Source: TMP-24 sp046348855 | Lineage (GTDB): Bacteria; Pseudomonadota; Alphaproteobacteria; Rhodobacterales; Rhodobacteraceae | DNA: 64,000 nt | Direction of reading: 5' to 3' | Assembly: GCA_046348855.1 (NCBI GenBank) | Contig: JAXMDK010000014.1 | Span: forward strand, 60,935 to 124,934 | In this document: piece by piece, positions 16,714 through 25,750 of the stretch | Numbering within the stretch: position 1 is the stretch's first letter | Layout of the letters: every line of letters begins with the position of its first letter | The notes under the pieces: model-generated | What the model saw: only the letters and a program-made list of their open reading frames with translations | What the model was told of the DNA's origin: nothing | The model's database searches: none | Position numbers and translations under genes: made by a program

Positions 16714-18116
16714 GACCCGAGCTTCGCGGGCAGCGCGTTCGCCCAGGCCGAGATCGAGCCGGCACCCAAACACACGACCATGTCGCCGGGCCGCGCCTGT
16801 TCGCGCACCAGCCGCGCGAGGTCGTCCTCGCCCATCACCGCGCGGGCGTGGCGGTGGCCGTGGGCGATCAGGCCCTGCACCAGATCGTCACGGCTGGCGC
16901 CGGGAATGGGCTCCTCGCCCGCCGCGTAGACGTCGGCGATGCCGACCACGTCGGCCTCGTTGAAACAGGTGCAGAATTCCTCGAACAGGTTCGACAGGCG
17001 GCTGTAGCGGTGCGGCTGATGGACGGCGATCACCCGGCCTTTCGTCGCCTGCCGCGCCGCCTTCAGCACCGCGGCGATCTCGACCGGGTGGTGGCCGTAG
17101 TCGTCGATCACCGTGACCCCGCCCAGAACCTCGCCCACCCGGGTGAAGCGGCGGTTGACCCCGGCGAAGCCGGCGAGCGCGGCGCGGATCTCGTCCTTCT
17201 TCATGCCGAGGTGGCGGGCGACGGCGACGGCCGCCAGGGCGTTCGAGACGTTGTGGTCGCCCGGCATCGGCAGGGTGCAGCCGTCGATCTTCGCCCCCTC
17301 GCCTTCGCCCTGCAGGAGGATGTCGAAGTGCGCCTTGCCGTTTTCAAAGGTCAGGTTCACGGCGCGGACGTCGGCCTGGGCATTGAAGCCGAAGGTCACG
17401 ATCCGGCGGTCGGTGATCCGGCCGACCAGCGCCTGCACCTCAGGATGGTCGGTGCAGCAGACGGCGAGCCCGTAGAAGGGGATGTTCGAGACGAAATCGT
17501 AGAAGCCCTTGCGCAGCGCCTCGATCGTGCCCCAGTGTTCCATATGCTCGGGGTCGATGTTGGTGACGATGGCGATGGTCGCGGGCAGGCGGTTGAAGCT
17601 GCCGTCGCTTTCGTCGGCCTCGACCACCATCCATTCGCCGGCCCCGGCCCGCGCGTTCGAGCCGTAGGCATGGATGATGCCGCCGTTGATGACGGTCGGA
17701 TCGAACCCGCCCTTGTCGAGAAGCGTGGCCACCATCGTCGTCGTGGTGGTCTTGCCGTGGGTGCCGGCGATGGCGACGTTCGACCGCAGCCGCATCAGTT
17801 CGGCCAGCATCTCGGCACGGCGCACCACCGGCAGGCCGCGCCGGCGGGCTTCCTCGAGTTCCGGGTTGCCCTTCTTGATCGCCGAGGAGATCACCACCAC
17901 CGCCGCCTCGCCGATATTCTCGGCGCGCTGGCCTTCATGGAAGGAGGCGCCCAGCTTCACCAGCCGGTCGGTGATCTTGGAGGCCTTGGCGTCCGAGCCC
18001 TGGACCTGGTAGCCCAGCGTCATCAGCACTTCGGCGATCCCCGACATGCCGATGCCGCCGATGCCGACGAAATGGATCGGCCCGAGTTCGCCGGGAAGCT
18101 TGGTGGCTGCGTTCAT
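16710..18116 (-). CDS. murC: UDP-N-acetylmuramate--L-alanine ligase MurC
   Basis: MurC is a cytosolic Mur ligase that adds L-Ala to UDP-MurNAc. The product is 468 residues. It shows the N-terminal GPIHFVGIGGIGMSGIAEVL Rossmann motif, the P-loop VAIAGTHGKTTTTTMVATLL, the central NIDPEHMEHWGT, and the C-terminal VIDDYGHHPVEIAAVLKAAR and VHQPHRYSRLSNLFEEF. The start overlaps the murG stop by 4 nt and the stop overlaps the DUF2484 gene by 4 nt. Confidence 0.97.
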   Translation of the reverse strand: MNAATKLPGELGPIHFVGIGGIGMSGIAEVLMTLGYQVQGSDAKASKITDRLVKLGASFHEGQRAENIGEAAVVVISSAIKKGNPELEEARRRGLPVVRRAEMLAELMRLRSNVAIAGTHGKTTTTTMVATLLDKGGFDPTVINGGIIHAYGSNARAGAGEWMVVEADESDGSFNRLPATIAIVTNIDPEHMEHWGTIEALRKGFYDFVSNIPFYGLAVCCTDHPEVQALVGRITDRRIVTFGFNAQADVRAVNLTFENGKAHFDILLQGEGEGAKIDGCTLPMPGDHNVSNALAAVAVARHLGMKKDEIRAALAGFAGVNRRFTRVGEVLGGVTVIDDYGHHPVEIAAVLKAARQATKGRVIAVHQPHRYSRLSNLFEEFCTCFNEADVVGIADVYAAGEEPIPGASRDDLVQGLIAHGHRHARAVMGEDDLARLVREQARPGDMVVCLGAGSISAWANALPAKLGS

Positions 18117-19225
18117 GGTTCGGTCTTTCCGTTGGTAATGCCGGCCAGCGCGGTAACCAGCGCCGCCAGCCGCAGGGTGGCGTCGGGCATGCCCTGGGCG
18201 AGCGCCGCCCTGGCCATCCGTTCGGCGGCCGCCGGCTGGCCAAGGACGGCGGCGATCTGCGCCGACAGCGTCGGACTGTCAAGCCGCGATTCCGGGATCA
18301 GGATCGCGGCGCCGGCCGAAACCAGCGCCCGGGCGTTGGCGGTCTGGTGGTCGGCGGTGGCGGCGGCGAAGGGAATGAGGATCGCCGGGCGGCCGATGAC
18401 GCTGATGTCGGCCACGGTCGAGGCGCCGGACCGGCAGATGACCAGCTGCGCCCCGGCCAGGCGGCGCGGCAGGTCGGCGAAGAAGGGGGCGATCTCGGCG
18501 GCGATGCCGGCGGCGGCATAGGTGGCCAGCACCCGGGCGTGATCCTCGGCCCGGGCCTGGTGCGAAACCTTCAGGCCGCGGCGGAGCGGTTCGGGCAACA
18601 GCGCCACCGCCCCCGGCACCGCGTCCGAGATGATCCGCGCGCCCTGGCTGCCGCCGAAGACGACCAGATGGTTTTCGCCGGCCTGAGGCGGCGCATAGGG
18701 CGCGCCCGCCTGTTCGAGGACGGCGGCGCGCACCGGGTTGCCGGTATGGTGACCGATCACGCCCGCGGGCAGCGGCGTCGGCCAGGTGCCGCAGGCGACG
18801 AAATCGACGCGGCGGGCGAAGAGTCGGTTCACCCGCCCCAGAACGCCGTTCTGTTCGTGGATGCCGCGCGGCAGGCGCAGAAGCATCGCCGCCGCCAGCG
18901 CCGGGATCGACGGATAGCCGCCGAAGCCCACCACCACCGCCGGCCGGTCGGCGCGCAGGCTGCGCACCGCGCCCCAGATCCCGCGCGCCACCCGGAACGG
19001 CACCGCCAGCCGCGCCGCGGCACCGCCACGGGCAAAGGTTGCCGACGCGACCTTTTCGATGGCGACCCCGGCCGGAAAGCCCTGGGCATAGCGCGCGCCG
19101 CGATCGTCGGTCGACAGCTTTACCCGCCAGCCTTCGGCCAGCATCGCCTCGGCCAGGGCCTGGGCGGGAAACATGTGCCCGCCGGTTCCCCCGGCGGCGA
19201 TCAGCAGAAGCGGCGCCCCGGCCAT
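18113..19225 (-). CDS. murG: Lipid II synthase MurG (UDP-GlcNAc transferase)
   Basis: MurG is a peripheral membrane GT-B glycosyltransferase that adds GlcNAc to lipid I to make lipid II. The product is 370 residues from the ATG at 19225, which overlaps the ftsW stop by one base. Motifs are LLLIAAGGTGGHMFPAQALA, VVVGFGGYPSIPALAAAMLL, the HEQNGVLGRVNRLFARRVD segment, VVFGGSQGARIISDAVPGAV, and the donor-binding CRSGASTVADISVIGRPAIL. A much longer open frame upstream is the ftsW region read in another frame. Confidence 0.96.
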   Translation of the reverse strand: MAGAPLLLIAAGGTGGHMFPAQALAEAMLAEGWRVKLSTDDRGARYAQGFPAGVAIEKVASATFARGGAAARLAVPFRVARGIWGAVRSLRADRPAVVVGFGGYPSIPALAAAMLLRLPRGIHEQNGVLGRVNRLFARRVDFVACGTWPTPLPAGVIGHHTGNPVRAAVLEQAGAPYAPPQAGENHLVVFGGSQGARIISDAVPGAVALLPEPLRRGLKVSHQARAEDHARVLATYAAAGIAAEIAPFFADLPRRLAGAQLVICRSGASTVADISVIGRPAILIPFAAATADHQTANARALVSAGAAILIPESRLDSPTLSAQIAAVLGQPAAAERMARAALAQGMPDATLRLAALVTALAGITNGKTEP

Positions 19226-20391
19226 CAGCGGCCCCGCTTCATCAGGATGTCGCCGATCCCCCCCTGCGGGCGCCGCCGGGTCAGCGCCAGAAGCATGCCC
19301 ACCAGGATGCCCGAGGCGATGACCGACGAGCCGCCATAGCTGATGAAGGGCAGCGTCATGCCCTTGGCCGGCAGGAGCCGCACCGCGACGCCCATGTTGA
19401 TCATCGCCTGCACGCCGAAGGCGCAGGCGAGTCCGGTCCCGGCCAGTCGGATGAACGGATCGCGTTCCTTCATCAGCCGTATCAGCGACCGCACGGTGAT
19501 CGCCAGGTAGGTCGTGATGATGACGATGACCAGCATGAGGCCGAATTCCTCGGCCGCGACGGCGATGATGAAGTCGGTGTGCGCGTCCGGCAGCGTCCAT
19601 TTGACCGTGCCCTCGCCGACGCCGACGCCGAAGAAGCCGCCATCCTGGATGGCGTTGGTCGCATAGCCGATCTGGGTGCGCGGGTCGACGTCGGCCGACA
19701 TGTAGCCGTCGATGCGCCGGGCGAAATGCTCCGACAGGTTGTAGGCGCCGAGCCCGCCCCCCACCGCCAGCGAGGCGACGACGACCAGCAGCGTGATGGG
19801 CGCGCCAGCGACGAAATACATGATCCCCCAGGCAAAGAGCACCAGGCAGGCCTGTCCGAAATCGGGCTGCATCGCCAGAAAGCCCGCCACGACGACCGCG
19901 ATCAGGAAGGAATAGAGCCGCCCCGGCGGGCCGCCGATTTCCTGCGCGGCGGCCATCAGCCAGGCCGAGATGATGACGAAGCCGGGCTTGAGGAACTCGG
20001 ACGGCTGGACCGAGACGAAGCCCAGCGAATACCAGCGCACCGCGCCCTTGCCGAAATCGGTCCCGAGAAGCGGCAGCAGGATCAGCGACAGGGCGGCCGC
20101 GGCGAACCCGAGTATCCCCACCCGCCGCACCATGTCGACCGGCATCATCGAGCAGAGGATCATCACCGCGAAGGCCAGCCCGCCGAACAGGGCCTGGCGG
20201 GTGACGTAGTAATAGGGCGGCAGGTTGTTCTTTTCGGCCAAGGGCACCGAAGCCGCCAGCCCCAGGAGGATGCCGAACCCGAACAGCAGGACGATCAGCC
20301 CCAGCGACACCCGGTCGATCGTGCGCCACCAGCGCGGAATCACCGGATCGCCCGCGCGGACGGGCGCGGCGCCGAACACCATTTCTGTCAT
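19225..20391 (-). CDS. ftsW: Peptidoglycan polymerase FtsW (SEDS family)
   Basis: FtsW is a polytopic inner-membrane SEDS glycosyltransferase that polymerises lipid II at the septum together with FtsI. The product is 388 residues with about ten hydrophobic segments. The region around PSEFLKPGFVIISAWLMAAA is the conserved SEDS segment. The C-terminal signature MINMGVAVRLLPAKGMTLPF followed by ISYGGSSVIASGILVGMLLA is diagnostic. It is translationally coupled to murG. The two upstream genes, GFA and the cupin, interrupt its usual adjacency to murD. Confidence 0.96.
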   Translation of the reverse strand: MTEMVFGAAPVRAGDPVIPRWWRTIDRVSLGLIVLLFGFGILLGLAASVPLAEKNNLPPYYYVTRQALFGGLAFAVMILCSMMPVDMVRRVGILGFAAAALSLILLPLLGTDFGKGAVRWYSLGFVSVQPSEFLKPGFVIISAWLMAAAQEIGGPPGRLYSFLIAVVVAGFLAMQPDFGQACLVLFAWGIMYFVAGAPITLLVVVASLAVGGGLGAYNLSEHFARRIDGYMSADVDPRTQIGYATNAIQDGGFFGVGVGEGTVKWTLPDAHTDFIIAVAAEEFGLMLVIVIITTYLAITVRSLIRLMKERDPFIRLAGTGLACAFGVQAMINMGVAVRLLPAKGMTLPFISYGGSSVIASGILVGMLLALTRRRPQGGIGDILMKRGR

Positions 20392-20502
20392 CTGACCGCT
20401 CTCACTGCCTCGTTGCCCGGTTGGCCGGGTCTGGGGCGATTCTAGCGAATAAGTCGCTGCGGCGCTAGGGAAAGATCGCGCCTGCGCGGCCTGCCGCCGC
20501 TG

Positions 20503-20976
20503 TCAATGGCCGCCGGTCGCCCCGGCCCGCATGGCGGCCCGCCGCGCCCGGGACGGCGCGGGCCAAAGCGTCTCGAGATCATAAAATTCCTCGAAAGCCG
20601 GTATGGCGGGATCGAGCACGACCCAGGGCAGCTTGCTGGCGGTGAAGATGAAGGCCTGCGGCGGACAGAGCGCGGGCTGATCCATCGTGCCCACGCGGAC
20701 GAAGGCGGCAAGCCGCCCCGCCCCGGCATAGTGGCTGTAGAGCGCGACATGGCAGTCGCGGCAGCGCGCGATCTCTTGCCCCTTGCCCGAAGCCGAAGGG
20801 GTCGGGACCAGTTCGACCGGTCCCGTCACCTGCAAACGGTCCATCTCGATCACCGCGTTGATCACGAAGGCCGATCCGGTTTCGCGCTGGCACCAGCTGC
20901 AATGGCAGCAATTGACGAACATGGGCCGGTCCAGAAGCCGGTATCGAACGGCGCCGCAGGTGCATTTGCCATGCAT
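20503..20976 (-). CDS. GFA-domain (CENP-V/glutathione-dependent formaldehyde-activating type) protein
   Basis: This 157-residue zinc-binding protein of the GFA family has a good Shine-Dalgarno (GGGAGG). The N-terminus has the Cys cluster HGKCTCGAVRYRLL, CCHCSWCQRETGSAFV, then RCRDCHVALYSHYAG, the usual zinc-ligand pattern. Family members bind glutathione or S-hydroxymethylglutathione, but most have no proven reaction, so the function is open. It lies in the dcw cluster between ftsW and a cupin lyase-like gene on the same strand, which is not the standard dcw content. Confidence 0.85.
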   Translation of the reverse strand: MHGKCTCGAVRYRLLDRPMFVNCCHCSWCQRETGSAFVINAVIEMDRLQVTGPVELVPTPSASGKGQEIARCRDCHVALYSHYAGAGRLAAFVRVGTMDQPALCPPQAFIFTASKLPWVVLDPAIPAFEEFYDLETLWPAPSRARRAAMRAGATGGH

Positions 20977-21085
20977 TGTTCAGCCTCCCTCATCCTGCCG
21001 CAGGACGTCGGAGCAGGATGCGAAAATCAGTCTACAGCGGGACGATGGCTGACGGAAACACTCCGGCCGGCCCGCCGCCGCCCGG

Positions 21086-21679
21086 TCAGAGCGGCAGGAT
21101 CCACAGCGCCAGGAACGGCCCCGCCCCCGCCCGCATCGCGTGGCGGATGCCCGGCCGGTTGTAGATCAGCCCGCGCGGCCCCGGATCGGTCCAGTCCATG
21201 TCCTCGTTCCACCATTCGCCGGGCGACAGCGGCAGGTAGACTTCCTCGGGCGGATGGGTGTGGAACGGATAGGTGACGCCGGGGGCGATCAGCGACAGGC
21301 CGGCCCAGACGTCGTTGCGCCGCTCCAGCCCGCCGGGGCCGAGGATGGTGGCGTTGGCATGCCCGTCATAGAACGGCTGGTCGGACGGAGTTGCCGACCC
21401 CCGCCGCCCCCACGAGAGGCGCGGCCCGAGGCGGGCGATGGTGGCGGCCACCGCCGCCGGACCCGTGGCGCGCGTCCGGGCAATTTCCAGAGCCGGTCCG
21501 AACCAGTCGCAGACGGCGAGGCGCGCCGGGGTGGGCGGCTCGGGCGCGTCGTCGGGCCGGTGCGCGCAGCGGGCGAAGATCTCGGCCACCACGCGCGCGG
21601 CATCCGATCCGGGCGCCGCCCGTTCGGCAAAGGCGGGGGCGGCCGCATCAACGAATTGCTGAAGATCATCGTCGCGCAT
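21086..21679 (-). CDS. DMSP-lyase-like cupin protein (DddL/DddQ type)
   Basis: The product has 197 residues. The C-terminal half is a single cupin with the metal-binding motif YPFHTHPPEEVYLPLSPGEW and the late histidine in NRPGIRHAMRAGAGPF. This arrangement matches dimethylsulfoniopropionate lyases of the DddL/DddQ/DddW group, which cleave DMSP to dimethyl sulfide and acrylate. The N-terminal half is helical and poorly conserved. A strong Shine-Dalgarno (AGGAGGGG) precedes the ATG. It lies 9 nt after the murD stop, on the same strand. The lyase activity is inferred from motif similarity only; another small-molecule cupin role is possible. Confidence 0.65.
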   Translation of the reverse strand: MRDDDLQQFVDAAAPAFAERAAPGSDAARVVAEIFARCAHRPDDAPEPPTPARLAVCDWFGPALEIARTRATGPAAVAATIARLGPRLSWGRRGSATPSDQPFYDGHANATILGPGGLERRNDVWAGLSLIAPGVTYPFHTHPPEEVYLPLSPGEWWNEDMDWTDPGPRGLIYNRPGIRHAMRAGAGPFLALWILPL

Positions 21680-21688
21680 CGTCCCCTC

Positions 21689-23089
21689 CTAGCCGATCAG
21701 GGCGCGGACCCGCGCGGTGAAATCCTCGCCGCGCTTTTCGAAGTTCGGGTACTGGTCGAAGGAGGCGGCGGCCGGCGCCAGCAGCACGGTTTCGCCCGGC
21801 TGGGCCTCGGCGGCGGCGCGGGCGACGGCGCGCTCCATCGTTTCGCAGATCTCGTGCGGCACCTCGCCCAGTTGCAGGGCGAAGTCGCGCGCCGAATGGC
21901 CGATCAGATAGGCCTTGGCCACCGACCCCAGGAAGGGCGCCAGCCCGGCGATCCCGCCCTCCTTGCCCAAGCCGCCGGCGATCCAGCGGATGCGGTCGAA
22001 GGCCTGCAACGCCTTGGCGGCGCTGTCGACGTTGGTGGCCTTGCTGTCGTTGACGAACCGCACCCCCCCCTTTTCGCCGACGGTCTGGCTGCGATGGGGC
22101 AGGCCTTCGAAGGTCTTCAGCGCCGCCTCGATCTCGCGCGGGGGCAGGCCGAGGGCGCGGGTGGCGGCATAGGCGGCGCAGGCGTTCTGGTGGTTGTGGG
22201 CGCCTGGCAGGCCCGCGACGGCGCGCAGGTCGACCGAGGCGACCTGCCGGCCCTTGCGCCATTCGGCCAGGAATCCCTTGCGGGCAAAGACCGTCCAGCC
22301 GGCGGATTCGAGCTTGCGGCCCGAAGAGATGCGGATCACCCGGTCGTCTTCGGGGCCGGCGGCCATCTGGTTGGCCAGGAACTCGCCTTCCACCTCGTCG
22401 ACGCCGATCACCGCACGGTCCGGCCCGCCCTGGGTGAAGAGCCGCGCCTTGGCGGCGAAATAGCCGCCCTTGCCGCCGTGGCGGTCCAGATGGTCGGGCG
22501 ACAGGTTGGTGAAGACCGCGACATCGGGGGTCAGGGCGCGCGCCAGTTCGGTCTGGTAGGACGACAGTTCCAGAACCACGACCTCGCCCTCGACCGAGGG
22601 TTCGATGTCCAGCACGCCGCGCCCGATGTTGCCGGCCATCTGCGTCGGCCGGCCGGCGGCGGCCAGGATATGGTGGATCAGCGCCGTGGTGGTCGACTTG
22701 CCATTCGATCCGGTGACGGCGACCACCTTGGGGGTCACCTCCATCCGGTCCCAGTCGCCGGTCGCCCAGGACCGGAAGAACAGGCCGATGTCATTGTCGA
22801 CCGGCACGCCGTCGCGCAGGGCGCGGGCGATGTGGCGGTTGGGGGCGGGATACAGGTGGGGAATGCCGGGCGAGGTGACGAGAAGCGCAAGGTCGGCCCA
22901 GGCGGCGTCGCGGGTCAGGTCGGTCAGGGCGAAACCCTCGGCCTCGGCCTTGGCACGCGCCTCGGGCGCGTCGTCCCAGAGAAGCGGCTCGGCCCCGCCG
23001 GCCGCCAGCGCCCGCGCGGCGGCAAGGCCCGAGCGGCCGAGGCCGAGGACCGCGACCCGCTTGCCCCGATAGCCCTGAACCGGAATCAT
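21689..23089 (-). CDS. murD: UDP-N-acetylmuramoyl-L-alanine--D-glutamate ligase MurD
   Basis: MurD adds D-Glu to UDP-MurNAc-L-Ala in the cytosol. The product is 466 residues. The N-terminal KRVAVLGLGRSGLAAARALA is the UDP-binding fold, the P-loop is KVVAVTGSNGKSTTTALIHH, and NLSPDHLDRHGGKGGYFAAK, RFVNDSKATNVDSAAKAL and LLAPAAASFDQYPNFEKRGE follow in order, all typical of MurD. It follows mraY in the dcw cluster. Confidence 0.97.
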   Translation of the reverse strand: MIPVQGYRGKRVAVLGLGRSGLAAARALAAGGAEPLLWDDAPEARAKAEAEGFALTDLTRDAAWADLALLVTSPGIPHLYPAPNRHIARALRDGVPVDNDIGLFFRSWATGDWDRMEVTPKVVAVTGSNGKSTTTALIHHILAAAGRPTQMAGNIGRGVLDIEPSVEGEVVVLELSSYQTELARALTPDVAVFTNLSPDHLDRHGGKGGYFAAKARLFTQGGPDRAVIGVDEVEGEFLANQMAAGPEDDRVIRISSGRKLESAGWTVFARKGFLAEWRKGRQVASVDLRAVAGLPGAHNHQNACAAYAATRALGLPPREIEAALKTFEGLPHRSQTVGEKGGVRFVNDSKATNVDSAAKALQAFDRIRWIAGGLGKEGGIAGLAPFLGSVAKAYLIGHSARDFALQLGEVPHEICETMERAVARAAAEAQPGETVLLAPAAASFDQYPNFEKRGEDFTARVRALIG

Positions 23090-23174
23090 GCGCGCCCCCT
23101 GTAGCCAAGCCGCGTGACAATGGCGGGACGGACGCGCGCCCGCAAGCGGGGAAAGACCGGCCCGCCTTCGCCCC

Positions 23175-24257
23175 TTACCGCAGTTTCAGCGTCGCCAGGC
23201 CGATCAGCGCCAGGATCAGCGAGATGATCCAGAAGCGGATGACGATCTGCGGCTCGGCCCAGCCCTTCTTCTCGAAATGGTGGTGGATCGGGGCCATCAG
23301 GAACACCCGCTTGCCAGTGCGCTTGAAATAGGCGACCTGGATGATGACCGACAGGGCCTCGACCACGAAGAGGCCGCCGACGATGGCCAGCACGATCTCG
23401 TGCTTCGTGACGACCGCGATGGCGCCGAGCGCGCCGCCCAGCGCGAGCGAGCCGGTGTCGCCCATGAATACCGCCGCCGGGGGCGCGTTGTACCACAGGA
23501 ACCCCAGCCCACCGCCGATCAGCGCCGCGCAGAAGACCGCGATCTCGCCGGTGCCGGGCACGAAATGCAGCCCGAGGTAGGTCGAGAATGTCGCGTGGCC
23601 GACGAAATAGGCGATGATGCCGAAGGTGCCGGCGGCGATCATCACCGGCATCGCGGCCAGCCCGTCCAACCCGTCGGTCAGGTTCACCGCATTGGCGGCG
23701 CCGACGATGACCAGCATGGCGAAGGGTATGAAGAAGATGCCGAGGTTGAAGAGCGCGTTCTTGAAGACCGGGAAGGCGAGCGTGTAGGCCAGCGGCTCGG
23801 GATGGGCGCTGGCCGCGGCCCAGGCCGCCAGCGCCGCGACGGCAAGACCGATCAGCATGCGGATGCGCGACGACACGCCCTTGGTGTTCTGCTTGGTCAC
23901 TTTCGCATAGTCGTCGGCAAAGCCGATGGTGCCGAAGGCCAGCGTCACCAGAAGCACGATCCAGACATAGGGATTGTCGAGTCGCGCCCAGAGAAAGGTC
24001 GAAAGGACCAGCGCTGACAGGATCAGGAGCCCGCCCATCGTCGGGGTGCCGGCCTTGACGAAATGGGTCTGCGGCCCGTCGTCGCGGATCGGCTGGCCCT
24101 TCTTCTGCTTGCGCCGGAGAAGGTCGATCAGCGGGCGGCCGAAGAAGAAGCCGAACATCAGCGCGGTGAAGAAGGCCCCGCCGGCGCGGAAGGTGATGTA
24201 GCGAAAGAGGTTGAAGAAGTCGCCGCCATGCGCGAAATCAGCCAGCCAGTACAGCAT
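23175..24257 (-). CDS. mraY: Phospho-N-acetylmuramoyl-pentapeptide transferase MraY
   Basis: MraY is a polytopic membrane enzyme that transfers phospho-MurNAc-pentapeptide to undecaprenyl phosphate, making lipid I. The product is 360 residues with about ten membrane helices. The signature TPTMGGLLIL, the catalytic Asp-rich segment GFADDYAKVTKQNTKGVSSR, the NAVNLTDGLDGLAAMPVMIA motif and the late APIHHHFEKKGWAEPQIVIR motif are all present. It is placed between murF and murD as expected. Confidence 0.97.
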   Translation of the reverse strand: MLYWLADFAHGGDFFNLFRYITFRAGGAFFTALMFGFFFGRPLIDLLRRKQKKGQPIRDDGPQTHFVKAGTPTMGGLLILSALVLSTFLWARLDNPYVWIVLLVTLAFGTIGFADDYAKVTKQNTKGVSSRIRMLIGLAVAALAAWAAASAHPEPLAYTLAFPVFKNALFNLGIFFIPFAMLVIVGAANAVNLTDGLDGLAAMPVMIAAGTFGIIAYFVGHATFSTYLGLHFVPGTGEIAVFCAALIGGGLGFLWYNAPPAAVFMGDTGSLALGGALGAIAVVTKHEIVLAIVGGLFVVEALSVIIQVAYFKRTGKRVFLMAPIHHHFEKKGWAEPQIVIRFWIISLILALIGLATLKLR

Positions 24258-24298
24258 TCACCCATTCCCCTTCCCGCCCAACGCCGCGCGCCGCCCGG

Positions 24299-25750
24299 TC
24301 ATTCCGCCCCGATCCCTTCGGGTGCGCCCGGGTGCCTCAGTTTGCGCAGCGCGTCAACCACCAGACTGACTTTCGAGCCTTTCGAGCCCTTGACCAGGAT
24401 CACGTCGCCGGCGTCGGCCAGATGGTGCGCCCCGGCGGCAAGTTCGGCCGCGGTCTCGCGCCATTCGCCGCGCTGGCGGGCCGGCAGCATGTCCCACAGC
24501 CAGCGCATGCGCGGCCCGACGCAGTGGATGAGCGTCAGCGAGGCCAGCGCCGGATGGTGCGCCACCGCTTCGTGGAGGGCGCGTTCGTCCGGGCCAAGCT
24601 CCAGCATGTCGCCAAGGATGGCGATGCGGCGGCCGTGATGGAGCCGGCCGACCCCGTCGCGCGGCCGCGCCGCCGCGATGACCTCGAGCGCGGCGGACAG
24701 ACTGTCGGGATTGGCGTTGAACGCATCGTCGATCAGGTCGAAGAACTGTTCGGACTCGACCGGGTCGAGCGCGATCCGTTCGCGCTGGCCGCGCCCGGCG
24801 GGCGGCTGCCACTGGCCAAGATCGCAGGCCACCACCGCCGTGTCGCAGCCAAGCGCGCCGGCGGCGGCGATCACGCCCAGCGCGTTCATCGCGAAATGGC
24901 GGCCGGGCGAGCGGATCTTGTAGAGCAGCGGCGCGCCGGCGTGAGCGGCCTGGACCACCGTCGCATCCTCGGCCAGCGTCACCGATTTCAGCCGGTAGGT
25001 CATCCCCTCCGCCGCGCCGAAGGTCACGACCTGCGCCGCATGCCGGCGGGCCACGTCCAGAAGGATCGGCGAAACCGGCAGGTCGCCGGGCAGGATGGCG
25101 GCGCCACCGGGCTCCAGCCCGGCAAAGATCGCGGCCTTTTCGGCAGCGATGCCCTCGATATCGGCGAAGGCTTCCAGATGGGCGGTGCCGACGGTGGTGA
25201 TCAGCGCGACATGCGGCCGGGCGAGACGCGCCAGCGGCTCGATCTCGCCGGGGTGGTTCATGCCGATCTCGATGACGGCAAAGGCCGCGTCGGCCGACAT
25301 CCGCGCCAGCGTCAGCGGCACGCCCCAGTGGTTGTTGTAGCTGGCCTCCGCCGCATGGACCGGGCCGTGTGGCATCAGGACGGCGCGCAGCATCTCCGTG
25401 GTCGAGGTCTTGCCCACCGATCCGGTGACGGCGACCACCCTGGCCTGCGACCTTGCCCGCCCGGCACGGCCCAGCGCGGTCAGCCCGGCCAGCACATCGG
25501 GCACGACCAGCAGCGGGTCGGCCTCGGAACAGCCCTCGGGAACCCGCGACACCAGCGCGGCCGCCGCCCCCTTGTCCAGCGCGGCGCGGACGAAGTCGTG
25601 GCCGTCGCGCGCATCGGTCAGGGCCACGAACAGATCGCCGGGCGCGAGCGTGCGGCTGTCGATCGAGACGCCGGTGACGGTAAAGGAGCGGGTGGCGCGG
25701 CCGCCGGTGGCGCGGACGGCATCGTCCGAGGACCAGAGCGCGGCGGTCAT
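24299..25750 (-). CDS. murF: UDP-MurNAc-tripeptide--D-Ala-D-Ala ligase MurF
   Basis: MurF adds the D-Ala-D-Ala made by Ddl to complete the UDP-MurNAc pentapeptide. The product is 483 residues from the ATG that overlaps the murE stop by 4 nt. It shows the N-terminal TGVSIDSRTLAPGDLFVALT, the P-loop ARVVAVTGSVGKTSTTEMLR, EASYNNHWGVPLTLARM, VIEIGMNHPGEIEPLARLAR, the DAFNANPDSLSAALE motif, and the C-terminal ILVKGSKGSKVSLVVDALRK. A longer open frame running through murE in another frame is not used. Confidence 0.96.
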   Translation of the reverse strand: MTAALWSSDDAVRATGGRATRSFTVTGVSIDSRTLAPGDLFVALTDARDGHDFVRAALDKGAAAALVSRVPEGCSEADPLLVVPDVLAGLTALGRAGRARSQARVVAVTGSVGKTSTTEMLRAVLMPHGPVHAAEASYNNHWGVPLTLARMSADAAFAVIEIGMNHPGEIEPLARLARPHVALITTVGTAHLEAFADIEGIAAEKAAIFAGLEPGGAAILPGDLPVSPILLDVARRHAAQVVTFGAAEGMTYRLKSVTLAEDATVVQAAHAGAPLLYKIRSPGRHFAMNALGVIAAAGALGCDTAVVACDLGQWQPPAGRGQRERIALDPVESEQFFDLIDDAFNANPDSLSAALEVIAAARPRDGVGRLHHGRRIAILGDMLELGPDERALHEAVAHHPALASLTLIHCVGPRMRWLWDMLPARQRGEWRETAAELAAGAHHLADAGDVILVKGSKGSKVSLVVDALRKLRHPGAPEGIGAE

